A program made the position numbers and the translations under genes. DNA of 64,000 nucleotides from assembly GCF_900109365.1 (NCBI RefSeq), contig NZ_FNZR01000009.1:186001-250000 (forward strand), written 5' to 3'. The notes beneath the pieces are model-generated. The model did no database searches and was not told the origin of the DNA. It saw only the letters and a list, made by a program, of their open reading frames with translations. Source of the DNA: Parapedobacter koreensis (GTDB lineage: Bacteria > Bacteroidota > Bacteroidia > Sphingobacteriales > Sphingobacteriaceae). How positions within the stretch are numbered: the stretch's first letter is position 1; every line of letters starts with the position of its first letter. Below are positions 1 to 8,574 of this stretch, in pieces.

Positions 1-1928
1 CCCTGCGGGAAATTTGCCGTGTTGTAGGGTCTGCGGTTATCCCGTTTGTCCTGCCGCATATTTAGGCCCGACCGCACCATGAGGCTCCATCGGTCATCAA
101 ACGTATAGATTCCCTGCAAGTTGCCTTCCACGGTGTTGCTCTTCAACCCATTGGTCATTTCATAGGCTATGAGGTAGGGATTTTCAATATACGAGCTGAA
201 GGGGTGAATTTGTTCCAATTGCTCCCTACCTTGTTTCCAGGTGGGACGGTACCATTCCAGATCAACGTTTGGATTCTGGAATATCATGAAATAGCCGATA
301 GATTGGTTGTTGTAGCCCGTACCCGGTAGATTGTCACTACTTTTAGACGTATAGCTCATCTTGGCATTCACCTGTAGTTTTTCCGAAAGATGGGCGCTGC
401 TATTTAATGATGCCACGATACGTTCAAATCCCGTATTGGGCATGATCCACTCATTTTTTGTATGGGTAAGTGATGCCCGTGCCGAAAAGCGGTCTGTCGC
501 CCCATCCAGCGCGACACTATTGGTCAAATTGAGTCCCGTACGCCAAAACCCCTTGATATTGTCGGTATACGGCTGCCACAACTGCCGTTCGGCAGATTGC
601 CCTTCTACGGTAGGATCATACTGGAAATAATATTGACCATCAAACTTTGGACCGAAAGCACTGGAAGTTGACCCTGTATTGGCGCCATCCTCCGACAATT
701 GATAGGAATAATACAAATCACCGTCTGCATTACGGTTGTTGTTGCCTTGTCCATATTCGTACTGCCAGTCTGGCCATCGCAGCACATCCTGGATGCTGGT
801 ATTGGAGTTGATGGTGATACCAATACCCCCCTCCCGCTTACGGCCGCTTTTGGTAGTAATAATTAGCGCACCGTTGGCGGCGCGGCTGCCGTAGAGCGCC
901 GATGCTGCTGCGCCTTTTAAAACCGTTACGGATTCGATATCATCGGGATTAATGTCCGAGAGCCCGTTGCCAAAATCAATCGGAATATCTTTATCGACAC
1001 CGCTTGCTCCGGCACCATAAGCTTGGTCTACGCCCGAGCTGACCCTTCCATTGATCATCGGGATGCCGTCTATGACTACCAATGCCTCATTACCGGCTAT
1101 ATCCAGCGATCGATCCCCCCGCAGGTTAATCCGAGTAGCGTTAAGCGGTCCAGAACCGGTCTGCGTAAGGTTCAAACCCGCTACCTTACCCTTCAAAGCG
1201 TCCGACCAGTTGTTTGAGATCGCATCCGTGAGGTCTTCGCCTTTCACCACCGACACGCCGTAGCCCAATGCTTTCTCTTCACGCTTAATGCCCAGGGCGG
1301 TCACTACCACCTCGGATAATGCTTGGTTGTCTTCTTGCAACACCACATCCAACTGGGCACGGCCCGACAACGGTACTTCCTGCCTTACATATCCAATAAG
1401 CGAAAACACCAACGTGGCATCTTCAGGCGCAGCAATGGTATACTGGCCGTTTATTCCTGTGGACACTGTAGTGGCCACTCCCTTCACGCTCACCGAGACA
1501 CCGGCCAATGGCTCCCCTTCTCCCGATGTGACCCTGCCCTGCACCGTCATTTGCTGATGGATCACGGGATTGCTGCTGGCTCCGTCAGCCACATCTCCGG
1601 GGAAGACTACCAACAAATCGCCTTCTATCCGATAGGTGAGCCCCGTCTCGGACAGCACTTCCGCCAGTAATCGCTCTGGCGGCAATCCGGTACGCGCCGT
1701 ATGTGCTTGCTTGCCTTCCAATTGCCTGGCATCATATACCAATTTCTTATTGATGCGTGAAGCAATTTCTTTCAATACTTGTTCGAGTAAAATACCCGTG
1801 CGTACATGTTGTGCCGGCACATGGTTGGCTCGTGCATACTGCTGGGCAGCCACCGGCCCCCAACATACGGACAAAAATGTCCCGTACAGCAATGCGCGTT
1901 TTGTTAAATACTGTCGATTTGATTCCAT
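1..1928 (-). CDS. SusC/RagA-family TonB-dependent receptor with STN domain, 3' part outside the window
   Basis: The frame is open from an ATG at 1928 to the left edge, giving 642 residues with the C-terminus missing. A signal peptide ends near residue 29 (PVAAQQ). It is followed by a secretin/TonB short N-terminal (STN) domain at about 45-105, a carboxypeptidase-regulatory-like domain at about 125-205 and a TonB plug beginning near 212 (SEVVVTALGIKRE). SusC-type signatures are visible further on (VVIDGIPM, VLKGAAASALYGSRAANG). The protein should be an outer-membrane importer, probably of a glycan or peptide. The STN domain and the adjoining FecR and ECF sigma genes indicate surface signalling, in which a loaded receptor tells FecR to release sigma. 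The gene begins 34 nt after fecR, so one operon is likely. The SusD partner would lie off the left edge. Confidence 0.93.
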   Translation of the reverse strand, partial: MESNRQYLTKRALLYGTFLSVCWGPVAAQQYARANHVPAQHVRTGILLEQVLKEIASRINKKLVYDARQLEGKQAHTARTGLPPERLLAEVLSETGLTYRIEGDLLVVFPGDVADGASSNPVIHQQMTVQGRVTSGEGEPLAGVSVSVKGVATTVSTGINGQYTIAAPEDATLVFSLIGYVRQEVPLSGRAQLDVVLQEDNQALSEVVVTALGIKREEKALGYGVSVVKGEDLTDAISNNWSDALKGKVAGLNLTQTGSGPLNATRINLRGDRSLDIAGNEALVVIDGIPMINGRVSSGVDQAYGAGASGVDKDIPIDFGNGLSDINPDDIESVTVLKGAAASALYGSRAANGALIITTKSGRKREGGIGITINSNTSIQDVLRWPDWQYEYGQGNNNRNADGDLYYSYQLSEDGANTGSTSSAFGPKFDGQYYFQYDPTVEGQSAERQLWQPYTDNIKGFWRTGLNLTNSVALDGATDRFSARASLTHTKNEWIMPNTGFERIVASLNSSAHLSEKLQVNAKMSYTSKSSDNLPGTGYNNQSIGYFMIFQNPNVDLEWYRPTWKQGREQLEQIHPFSSYIENPYLIAYEMTNGLKSNTVEGNLQGIYTFDDRWSLMVRSGLNMRQDKRDNRRPYNTANFPQ

Positions 1929-1962
1929 ACTGATGTGTTATATATGTCGTGAATAATCTTGA

Positions 1963-2922
1963 TTAAAAATTGCGTTCGCGCAGGACAATGGCTGAGCCGC
2001 CATCTACCCGGACAAGTTTATTGACCAGACAGACAGATGCTAAAACCTCATCCAGTGTGGTTTGTGGTGTAAGGGTAGCCGTAAAGCGGTAATCCCGGTT
2101 TGGATCTACGTCAAGAACGATGGTGGTTGCATACTTGTCTTCCAGTGCCCGTATTACGTCATTCAGCGAACGCTGCATGAAACTCAGCCCTCCAGTGCGC
2201 CAGATGCCCGCTTTTTCCGAGCCCGTTGTATGACTCATCGCATGGGTCGCCCGGCTGTATAGTACGCCCTCCCCTCGCATCAACCTGAATACCTCCTGTC
2301 TACGAGCAGTATCTACAGGCCTCACTTCCACCTTCCCCGTCTCAACGGCAACGCCCATTTCATCGGTATCTGGTTGCACCTGCACATTGAAGGACGTACC
2401 AAGTACCCGTGTTTCAAACCATTCGGTCTTGACCGCAAAGGGCTTGGATGGGTCTGGCGTCACCTCAAAAAAAGCTTCGCCACGTATCAAGCGCACCGTA
2501 CGTTCGCCACGGCCAAAATCTTCCGGATATTCCACCAGCGAATTTGCATTCAGCCAGATAACCGAGCGGTCTGGCAATATCACCTGCTTACGTTCGCCGG
2601 AGTTTGTCTGTGCCGCATACATTGTGGGCGCTGTATCGCCCAAAGGCCCTAAGCGCCACCCCAATGCGGCAAGCGCAACAACCAACACGGCTGCAGCTGC
2701 GACACGGATCAACATCCCCAGCCTTCGTATACGTGTAGCACGCAATTGTTTCCGTATAACGGATAACATTTCCGTCTTTATCCGCTGTTCGTCCGCTGTG
2801 TCGAGCGACAACGGCTTTTCCCGTTGCTGCTCAAGCCAGCGCTCCACAAGTTCTCTTTCGGAAGGAGTAGCCTCCCCATTGCGGTATCGATCAATAAGTT
2901 CCTTGAATAGTAATGGCTTCAT
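1963..2922 (-). CDS. FecR-family anti-sigma factor (DUF4974 C-terminus)
   Basis: This 319-residue protein has an N-terminal cytoplasmic anti-sigma segment (about 1-65). One transmembrane helix follows at about 68-88 (rich in A, V and L), then a periplasmic FecR domain (about 100-205) and a DUF4974-like end (about 245-315, with LDEVLASVCLVN). In this family the cytoplasmic part holds an ECF sigma factor, and the periplasmic part contacts the STN domain of a TonB-dependent receptor. The sigma gene lies 67 nt upstream and the STN receptor 34 nt downstream, which is the usual order. The transported ligand cannot be inferred. Confidence 0.95.
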   Translation of the reverse strand: MKPLLFKELIDRYRNGEATPSERELVERWLEQQREKPLSLDTADEQRIKTEMLSVIRKQLRATRIRRLGMLIRVAAAAVLVVALAALGWRLGPLGDTAPTMYAAQTNSGERKQVILPDRSVIWLNANSLVEYPEDFGRGERTVRLIRGEAFFEVTPDPSKPFAVKTEWFETRVLGTSFNVQVQPDTDEMGVAVETGKVEVRPVDTARRQEVFRLMRGEGVLYSRATHAMSHTTGSEKAGIWRTGGLSFMQRSLNDVIRALEDKYATTIVLDVDPNRDYRFTATLTPQTTLDEVLASVCLVNKLVRVDGGSAIVLRERNF

Positions 2923-2989
2923 ACCTTTATCTTTGCCATACTATCCAAAAAAGGAAGGGATCGTACTATCGGGATTAATTAAGAAATTA

Positions 2990-3577
2990 TTAAAAAAACA
3001 TGAAGAAAAGCACCGCGAAGACCATATCGCGACATAAAATACGCATGCGTTTACGTGCTGCGGTGAGTTGATTTTTTATCGTTTGCTCGGACAGCCCAAG
3101 CTGTTGTGCTATTTCTGCTACGTTGAGCTGTTCCTCAACACTCATGCGCAGCACATTTTCCATAGCGGGTGGCAATTTGGCCATCTGCCGGTTCAGGGTG
3201 GTTTCCAGTTCCTTCAGTGCAATGGGATCTAGTTGCACAGCGAAAGCATTCACCAGCTCGTAGGAAAGGGGCTGATGAATCCGGTCGCTTTCCAATAATC
3301 GTGAAGCACTGTTCAATACTTTATACCGGACAGCCTTATGAAGATACGCAGCAAGGGTCGTCGTAATTTCGATTTGTTCGCGCCGGATCCAAAAACTGAC
3401 GAAAACTTCCTGAACAGCATCTTTCGCGTCAGCTTCGGAACGCAACACGTTCCATGCAAACCGGTAAAGTTCATGCCAATAGCGATCATACAGGGCTTCG
3501 AAAGCATGCTCATGCCCATCCTGTATATAATCCATCAATTGCTCGTCCGAACAACCAACATAGCGCCTGCTTCCCAT
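2990..3577 (-). CDS. ECF RNA polymerase sigma factor (sigma-70 family)
   Basis: A 195-residue protein with sigma region 2 at about 22-90 (FEALYDRYWHELYRFAWNVL, DAVQEVFVSFW) and sigma region 4 at about 128-180 (a helix-turn-helix reading VAEIAQQLGLSEQTIKNQL). It ends in a hydrophobic tail (VFAVLFFMFF), which often occurs in Bacteroidota sigma factors of SusC loci. It heads the sigma-fecR-receptor operon and presumably drives the receptor operon once FecR releases it. A perfect inverted repeat lies just upstream of the start codon. Confidence 0.95.
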   Translation of the reverse strand: MGSRRYVGCSDEQLMDYIQDGHEHAFEALYDRYWHELYRFAWNVLRSEADAKDAVQEVFVSFWIRREQIEITTTLAAYLHKAVRYKVLNSASRLLESDRIHQPLSYELVNAFAVQLDPIALKELETTLNRQMAKLPPAMENVLRMSVEEQLNVAEIAQQLGLSEQTIKNQLTAARKRMRILCRDMVFAVLFFMFF

Positions 3578-3586
3578 ATTCGATCC

Positions 3587-3612
3587 CCGCCTACGTGGTA
3601 CAATGTAGGCGG
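3587..3612. promoter_or_regulatory. Inverted repeat in the leader of the ECF sigma gene
   Basis: CCGCCTAC (3587-3594) and GTAGGCGG (3605-3612) are exact reverse complements separated by 10 nt. The nearer arm is 10 bases before the sigma start codon at 3577. On the minus strand a partial -7-like element (GATAATTTG) lies further upstream, so the hairpin would fall in the 5' untranslated region. It could be an operator or a translational control hairpin; no factor can be assigned. Confidence 0.45.
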
Positions 3613-3767
3613 TGCCAAATTATCGGTACAATATTAACTGGAGATTAAGTAGCTGTAAAAACTCCTATTTTAAAGACGCGAAATCGTGACATCAATACCT
3701 GTCAAAATCAATCAAAGTTTTGTAGATTAGCCTCGCACACCTAATTCAACAACAAAACGTATAAAGC

Positions 3768-5123
3768 ATGGAAAAGAAAATTCTCTTAACTGAACGGGAT
3801 ATGCCCACGCAATGGTACAACATTGTCGCTGACATGCCCAACAAACCCCTACCACCCCTACACCCAGCCACAAAGCTACCCGTGGGGCCAGATGACCTCG
3901 CGCCACTCTTTCCGATGGAGCTCATCAAACAGGAAGTGGCCGCCGAACAATATATCGATATACCGGAAGAGGTGCAGCAAGCATACCGCATCTGGCGGCC
4001 TACACCACTCATACGTGCCACCAACCTTGAAAAAGCGCTCGGGACAACCTGTAAAATCTATTATAAGTATGAAGGTACCAGTCCCAGCGGCTCCCATAAA
4101 CCTAATACAGCCATCCCACAAGCTTATTATAACAAGCAGGAAGGTGTGAAGCGCATTATCACCGAGACCGGTGCAGGCCAGTGGGGCACAGCCCTGAGCT
4201 TTGCGTGCAGCCAATTCGGCATCGACTGCGAAGTGTATATGGTGCGCATCAGCTTCGACCAGAAACCCTATCGAAAAATCCTAATGAACACCTTTGGGGC
4301 AACGGTATATTCATCGCCAACGAATCAAACCCAGGCAGGACGAAACGCGTTGGCAGCCAATGCCAATACGCCGGGCAGTCTCGGACTGGCCATTTCAGAA
4401 GCTATCGAGGTGGCCATTAGCGACGAGCAGACGAAGTATGCGTTGGGCTCTGTATTGAACCACGTACTGCTCCACCAAACCGTCATCGGCCAAGAAGCCA
4501 AGAAACAACTGGAATATACGGGCGATTATCCCGACATTGTGATCGCTCCTTTAGGTGGCGGTTCTAATTTTGCCGGTCTTTCATTTCCTTTTTTGAAAGA
4601 CAAAATCGCAGGCCAGCCCGTGCGCTGTATTGCAGTGGAACCTGCTTCATGCCCAAAGCTCACCAAAGGGAAATTTATGTACGACTTTGGCGATACACAA
4701 GGATATACACCGCTCCTACCCATGTATACACTTGGCCATACCTTCACGCCTGCCGCCATTCATGCCGGTGGATTGCGCTACCATGGTGCCAGCGTACTAT
4801 GCAGCCAGCTGCTCAAAGATGGTCTTATTGAGGCACAGGCTATCCAGCAATTGGAATGCTTTGAGGCCGGCGTATTGTTTGCAAAAGCCGAAGGCATTGT
4901 ACCAGCCCCCGAAGCCAACCATGGCATTGCACAGGTCGTTCGGGAAGTCAACAAGGCCAAGGAAGAAGGGGTAGCAAAAACCATCCTCTTCAACCTCTGT
5001 GGACACGGCTTCGTGGACATGGCTGCATACCAAGACTACTTTGACGGCAAGCTCCAAAACCATTCATTCACCGATGAGGAACTGACTGCCGAAATCAGCA
5101 AGTTGGAAGCACTGCAGCCTTAG
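3768..5123 (+). CDS. trpB: TrpB-like pyridoxal-phosphate enzyme (TrpB2 type)
   Basis: A 451-residue protein that matches the long TrpB2 (TrpEb_2) branch of tryptophan synthase beta. It has the extended N-terminus with RPTPLIRATNLEKAL, the PLP lysine in SGSHKPNTA (Lys111), the phosphate-binding loop GGGSNFAG and the C-terminal NLCGHGFVDM. TrpB2 enzymes join serine and indole to make tryptophan. No trpA or other trp gene is beside it, as is common for TrpB2, so its physiological role (indole salvage or another serine reaction) is open. It is monocistronic by appearance and divergent from the sigma operon. Confidence 0.92.
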   Translation: MEKKILLTERDMPTQWYNIVADMPNKPLPPLHPATKLPVGPDDLAPLFPMELIKQEVAAEQYIDIPEEVQQAYRIWRPTPLIRATNLEKALGTTCKIYYKYEGTSPSGSHKPNTAIPQAYYNKQEGVKRIITETGAGQWGTALSFACSQFGIDCEVYMVRISFDQKPYRKILMNTFGATVYSSPTNQTQAGRNALAANANTPGSLGLAISEAIEVAISDEQTKYALGSVLNHVLLHQTVIGQEAKKQLEYTGDYPDIVIAPLGGGSNFAGLSFPFLKDKIAGQPVRCIAVEPASCPKLTKGKFMYDFGDTQGYTPLLPMYTLGHTFTPAAIHAGGLRYHGASVLCSQLLKDGLIEAQAIQQLECFEAGVLFAKAEGIVPAPEANHGIAQVVREVNKAKEEGVAKTILFNLCGHGFVDMAAYQDYFDGKLQNHSFTDEELTAEISKLEALQP

Positions 5124-5219
5124 CGTTTTTTTATAAAACTTGCGCAACCGGATAATTGCAGCTATATTCACCACCAATTAGTTGCAAAAGAAAGATATAA
5201 TTAAATAAATAGATTTACC

Positions 5220-5597
5220 ATGAAACGAACGGTATTAACCGTCTTATCCGTCCTCTTTGGACTTTTGCTTATTAATGGCGGATTGAACAAATTCTTCAAC
5301 TACATGCCTGTCCCGGAAGATATCCCGGAAGCCACGGCCAAAGATTTCGGCGCCCTTATGGAAATCGTATGGCTAATGCCGCTCATTGGTCTGGCAGAAT
5401 TAGTAGGCGGTGTCCTCATCATCTTTCCAAAAACCAGGGCATTGGGGGCATTGGTGATCTTTCCCGTCATGGTAGGCGTCTTGCTAACGCATATCTTTGT
5501 CGACACCAGTGGATTGATCACCGCTATCGTCATCTGGGTAATCCTGCTATGGATAATTTACGAAAATCGTGAAAAGTACCTTCCAATAGTTAAATAA
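5220..5597 (+). CDS. DoxX-like small membrane protein
   Basis: A 125-residue protein with four hydrophobic segments at about 5-22, 42-66, 72-92 and 95-115. The features GGLNKFF near the N-terminus and LAELVGGVLI in the second half resemble the DoxX/DoxD-like family, whose members are four-helix inner-membrane proteins of generally unknown biochemical role. It starts 96 nt after trpB. A short hairpin (arms at 5616-5623 and 5627-5634) lies just downstream. Function cannot be assigned beyond the family. Confidence 0.75.
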   Translation: MKRTVLTVLSVLFGLLLINGGLNKFFNYMPVPEDIPEATAKDFGALMEIVWLMPLIGLAELVGGVLIIFPKTRALGALVIFPVMVGVLLTHIFVDTSGLITAIVIWVILLWIIYENREKYLPIVK

Positions 5598-5615
5598 TCT
5601 GCAACGTAGCCTGTG

Positions 5616-5634
5616 CAATGCTTCAGAAGCATTG
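5616..5634. terminator. Short hairpin between convergent genes
   Basis: CAATGCTT (5616-5623) and AAGCATTG (5627-5634) form a perfect 8-bp stem with a 3-nt loop, between the 3' end of the DoxX-like gene and the 3' end of the minus-strand gene ending at 5658. There is no run of T on either side, so intrinsic termination is only possible, not shown. Confidence 0.35.
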
Positions 5635-5657
5635 GATAAATTAGCTGCGTCCGGGCA

Positions 5658-6131
5658 TTAAAGCCTGATTTTAAAATCTTCCTTGGCTTGGCCTTGATGG
5701 AAAAATACCAATCCGGCATGAAATAGGTCTACCGTCACGGTTGCTTCAGGCTCGGCTTTGAGGGCACGCCATAGCCGCTTCATCCCGTCATTGCGGTGAA
5801 TACCTTCCAGCACAACCACGCTCCCGGGATGCAATGCAGACCAAAGTCCTTCTATTTGGAGGCTTATCCAATCTGCATCACCGCTTTCGGCGATGACAAA
5901 ATCCAACGGCCCCTCCAGTCGTTCATCGCCCAGCACATATACCTGGGTTGGCTTAACACGTTCGATGAGCCGAGCGGTCAACCGTTTGAAAGGGTCACGT
6001 GGCTCGCTTGTCTGTCGTTTGGCATAGATGACTTCATCCACCAAGTGGTATAGGAAAGGCGAGTGGGTACCATGTCGGGAGTTGGCCGACAAGAAATGGA
6101 TGAGCTGATCGAGGTAAAAGCGGAGGTACAC
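5658..6131 (-). CDS. Short class I methyltransferase-like protein, apparently lacking its SAM-binding core
   Basis: This 157-residue product keeps both ends of a Bacteroidota SAM-dependent methyltransferase family. The N-terminus has HGTHSPFLYHLVDEVIYAK. The C-terminus has VVLEGIHRNDGMKRLWRAL and VTVDLFHAGLVFFHQGQAKE, the usual D-[IVL]-H..M...W and VTVDLF-GLVFF ending. The members I know are about 230-260 residues long and have a glycine-rich SAM motif and a GTSLG-like loop between these ends. Here that stretch is replaced by a short link (KPTQVYVLGDERLEGPLDFV). It may be a compact non-catalytic derivative. The start is a GTG at 6131, only 5 nt from a TATCTTTG -7 element. Confidence 0.6.
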   Translation of the reverse strand: MYLRFYLDQLIHFLSANSRHGTHSPFLYHLVDEVIYAKRQTSEPRDPFKRLTARLIERVKPTQVYVLGDERLEGPLDFVIAESGDADWISLQIEGLWSALHPGSVVVLEGIHRNDGMKRLWRALKAEPEATVTVDLFHAGLVFFHQGQAKEDFKIRL

Positions 6132-6136
6132 TCCGA

Positions 6137-6144
6137 CAAAGATA
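6137..6144 (-). promoter_or_regulatory. Putative -7 element (TATCTTTG) of the short methyltransferase-like gene
   Basis: The minus strand reads TATCTTTG at 6144-6137, a full match to the Bacteroidota TAnnTTTG element. The GTG start codon is at 6131, so the transcript would begin at or within a few bases of the start codon. No good TTTG -33 box was found. Confidence 0.4.
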
Positions 6145-6208
6145 GCAGAAATCGGCTTTCATAAGCGCACCAACAGGCAAATGACAGCGATCCAAGTTTA
6201 CTTAGCAC

Positions 6209-6790
6209 TTACAGAATATTGAATCCCAAAGAAAGACTGAATGTACGTGGTTTTTGCTCCAGCCTATCATGCATCGTGGTCAGACCAAAACCGTACCGTG
6301 CATCAAATGTCAGCCGTCCTACATCAACGCCCGCATTCAGCACGCCCCCCACGTTAGCCCGCTTATACGCCGTGCGAGCAGGTGCGAGCGGGCTGTTCAG
6401 ATTGAGGGCTACCGCTGGTCCCGCAGACACCCGTAGGTTCATGCTACCGTTATTGATGATTTTATAGCCTGCCATCAAAGGTACATCCAACTGCCGGAAT
6501 GTAGGCGCGTATGGCGTCTCTCCATAGCTGTATGTGGCACGCAACGTAGAAAAATTAACCTCAGGCTGAACATAAAAGTCCCCTCCAGTACGGGCAAAAA
6601 AACCGACATGCAGCCCACGCTTTCCAGATACATTTCGTACAGCGTCGGAGCTGCTATGCAGCGATCCGAAATTGACTCCGGCCTTAATACCCAAATCCAT
6701 CATTTGGGCGTACGTGGCTCCACCACTCATCAGTACAGCCAAAAAGACTATACTCATTCCCATTGTTTTCATACGTTTTATTGTGTTCAT
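6209..6790 (-). CDS. Small outer-membrane beta-barrel protein (PorT/OMP_b-brl-like)
   Basis: I chose the start at 6790 (MNTIKRMKTMG); 6772 and 6808 are also possible. A signal peptide ends at ATYAQ, leaving about 165 residues. The mature part shows alternating hydrophobic/polar strands (DLGIKAGVNFGSL, HVGFFARTGGDFYVQPEVNF, LDVPLMAGYKII) and ends in SLSLGFNIL with aromatic/hydrophobic spacing. This fits the eight-stranded barrel family annotated as PorT or outer membrane beta-barrel protein. It is the last gene after sigma, fecR and the STN-repeat gene, 84 nt from the previous stop, so it may belong to the same regulon. The ligand is unknown. Confidence 0.75.
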   Translation of the reverse strand: MNTIKRMKTMGMSIVFLAVLMSGGATYAQMMDLGIKAGVNFGSLHSSSDAVRNVSGKRGLHVGFFARTGGDFYVQPEVNFSTLRATYSYGETPYAPTFRQLDVPLMAGYKIINNGSMNLRVSAGPAVALNLNSPLAPARTAYKRANVGGVLNAGVDVGRLTFDARYGFGLTTMHDRLEQKPRTFSLSLGFNIL

Positions 6791-6874
6791 GTTGTAAATC
6801 GTTGGCATTTACAGCAAGACAACATAAACCGGATTTACCCTTATACAACTGCAAGAAAACGTAATGTGAATGGC

Positions 6875-8563
6875 CTACCATTGGTAACGTATGCCACTGA
6901 CTATCCCAAGATGGATTGTCTGGCCTGTTTTACTATTATGATACCATTTCCACCCATTGATGGGATTTGAAAGACTATTGCTTTCACGATTTGTATAATT
7001 GATTGTGGGGCCGGCGATAATACCCCAGTGCCGACCGATCCCGAGCTGCGGTAGCAACCGGATCGACGACTGATCTTCGCTATCCGTTTTGAAATTTGTG
7101 CTAATCCTATTGACTGCCTCCGCATCTAACAGGAACCATTCGTGCTGCACAATATGAATACCCAATCCCACTTCAAGCGCATACTTCATTGGACTGCTAT
7201 CCATGTAGTGGCCACCGCCAACCAGGCCATACAATCGCCGCCCACCGGAGCGAAAAGCAACGTGCGCCATGCTCGACTCATCTATCCCTATCGCTATGCT
7301 TTTGCGCCCGTTTTTAATCAGGTTGATGATACCCAGTGGATAATCGCTGCTATCGGCTACGTTCACCAAGGCGGCAAATTGGACACCTGCTACCTTACCA
7401 GCCACATTCACCAGCCCCGCCAGTTGAAACCCTTTTATGCTATCGGCTACATTGACCGCTCCCGCGACTTGCACCCCTCGAAGACTTTCCGCAACATTGA
7501 ATATCCCGGACAATTGCATGCCTTTTACATTACCGCTTTGATTACTCACCCCTGCAACCTGCAAACCAGCAACATCCCGCACTACCCTGTTTAATGCCCC
7601 AGCCAACTGCACGCCACGGACATCGCTGCCCACCAGGTTGAATAAACCTGCCGCCTGAAAATAATGTGCATGCTGTTGATTGATGTTAAACACACCTCCT
7701 ACTTCAACACCGTTTACCCCGGCGGTATGGCCGCCAACGATATTCAGTGACACTTGATTGACGACTTGGCTATTGAAGAGCCCCTGTGAGCTCAAGCCCG
7801 GCATCAAAGAAATTTGGTAAGGGTTGTAAGCAAGAAATCCACCCAGGTTGATGCGTTGGATACGTTGCTTGGAGTTGGTGAAAAAGCGTCCGAAGGCCGT
7901 GCCATCCAGTCCATCACCATGGCCATCAGCCGAAAAAAGCCAATAACGCCTTTCTTTGTGTTTTGAACCGACCTGCACAGGTGGCAACAATGCAATAGTG
8001 GTATCCCGATAATTTTCCTTGCTGATCGTCAGCCATATGGTTTCGTCCGGCCGTTTGATGGTCAGTTTAAAATTACCCGTAGGCCCCGATAGTGTAGATA
8101 CCAACACATTACGTTCATAAATACTGGCCAGGTATATCCCATTGTCATTATTGGCATCCCTGATCTGGCCCGCTATCACCAATGGCCTGCCCCGCTCTTT
8201 CTCTACGCGGAGGATAAGCTTCATCGCACCCGGCGCATAACGAATGATGACATAGCCCGGGGTCTCCTTAAATTCGTAGTCGCTGCCAAATATGCGTTCG
8301 AGAAACCCAATCAATGTACCGCGATAGTTTGGCACGTTAACCACGCTATCGACGGCGACGGTATTGCTGTTATAGGCAAAGTAAAAGGCTTGATTATGGC
8401 TTATGCGATCCAGTAAATCACCGACACGCTGGTTGCTGGAGTCATTAATGGCAATGTCATTCATGAGGTAATTTTGCGCATCACATACAGAAGCCTCCAT
8501 GACGCACGCCACAATCAATAACCATTTCAAAAGCGATCTTCCAAAGAAACTAGCTATGGTCAT
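6875..8563 (-). CDS. STN-domain surface protein with 15-residue repeats, target of a sigma/FecR pair
   Basis: 562 residues. A signal peptide is followed by an STN-like domain (about 35-110, RVGDLLDRISHNQAFYFAY) and a carboxypeptidase-regulatory-like fold (about 125-195). Residues 282-405 hold repeats of the form h-x-G-h-Q-h-A-G-h-x-N-h-A-x-x, for example LRGVQVAGAVNVADS and IKGFQLAGLVNVAGK, with a 15-residue period over the last five units. The last 150 residues look beta-rich, with a final RYQW. There is no TonB plug or 22-strand barrel. It starts 11 nt after fecR, the place normally taken by a TonB receptor, so it is probably the sensor partner of that FecR. It resembles STN proteins with LA_2272-type surface repeats. 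Confidence 0.7.
   Translation of the reverse strand: MTIASFFGRSLLKWLLIVACVMEASVCDAQNYLMNDIAINDSSNQRVGDLLDRISHNQAFYFAYNSNTVAVDSVVNVPNYRGTLIGFLERIFGSDYEFKETPGYVIIRYAPGAMKLILRVEKERGRPLVIAGQIRDANNDNGIYLASIYERNVLVSTLSGPTGNFKLTIKRPDETIWLTISKENYRDTTIALLPPVQVGSKHKERRYWLFSADGHGDGLDGTAFGRFFTNSKQRIQRINLGGFLAYNPYQISLMPGLSSQGLFNSQVVNQVSLNIVGGHTAGVNGVEVGGVFNINQQHAHYFQAAGLFNLVGSDVRGVQLAGALNRVVRDVAGLQVAGVSNQSGNVKGMQLSGIFNVAESLRGVQVAGAVNVADSIKGFQLAGLVNVAGKVAGVQFAALVNVADSSDYPLGIINLIKNGRKSIAIGIDESSMAHVAFRSGGRRLYGLVGGGHYMDSSPMKYALEVGLGIHIVQHEWFLLDAEAVNRISTNFKTDSEDQSSIRLLPQLGIGRHWGIIAGPTINYTNRESNSLSNPINGWKWYHNSKTGQTIHLGIVSGIRYQW
7349..7720 (-). repeat. Coding repeats, 45-bp period
   Basis: This stretch encodes at least six tandem copies of a 15-residue motif (consensus h-x-G-h-Q-h-A-G-h-x-N-h-A-x-x) in the STN-repeat protein. 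The five copies from residue 331 to 405 have exact 45-bp spacing. Glycine, glutamine and asparagine positions are kept, as expected of a stacked beta-solenoid or of repeated barrel strands. The DNA copies are diverged, so recent expansion is not implied. Confidence 0.7.
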
Positions 8564-8574
8564 ACGCGAAGCAG

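Noticed and set aside
2387-3037. 216-residue open frame opposite fecR
   Set aside because: It is a shadow of the FecR gene; the translated sequence has no signal, domain or plausible start site.
7349-7720. Regular 45-bp repetition that might suggest a CRISPR array or minisatellite
   Set aside because: The repeat lies within one open frame, keeps codon phase and encodes a 15-residue protein motif with diverged DNA copies; there are no identical repeats with unique spacers.
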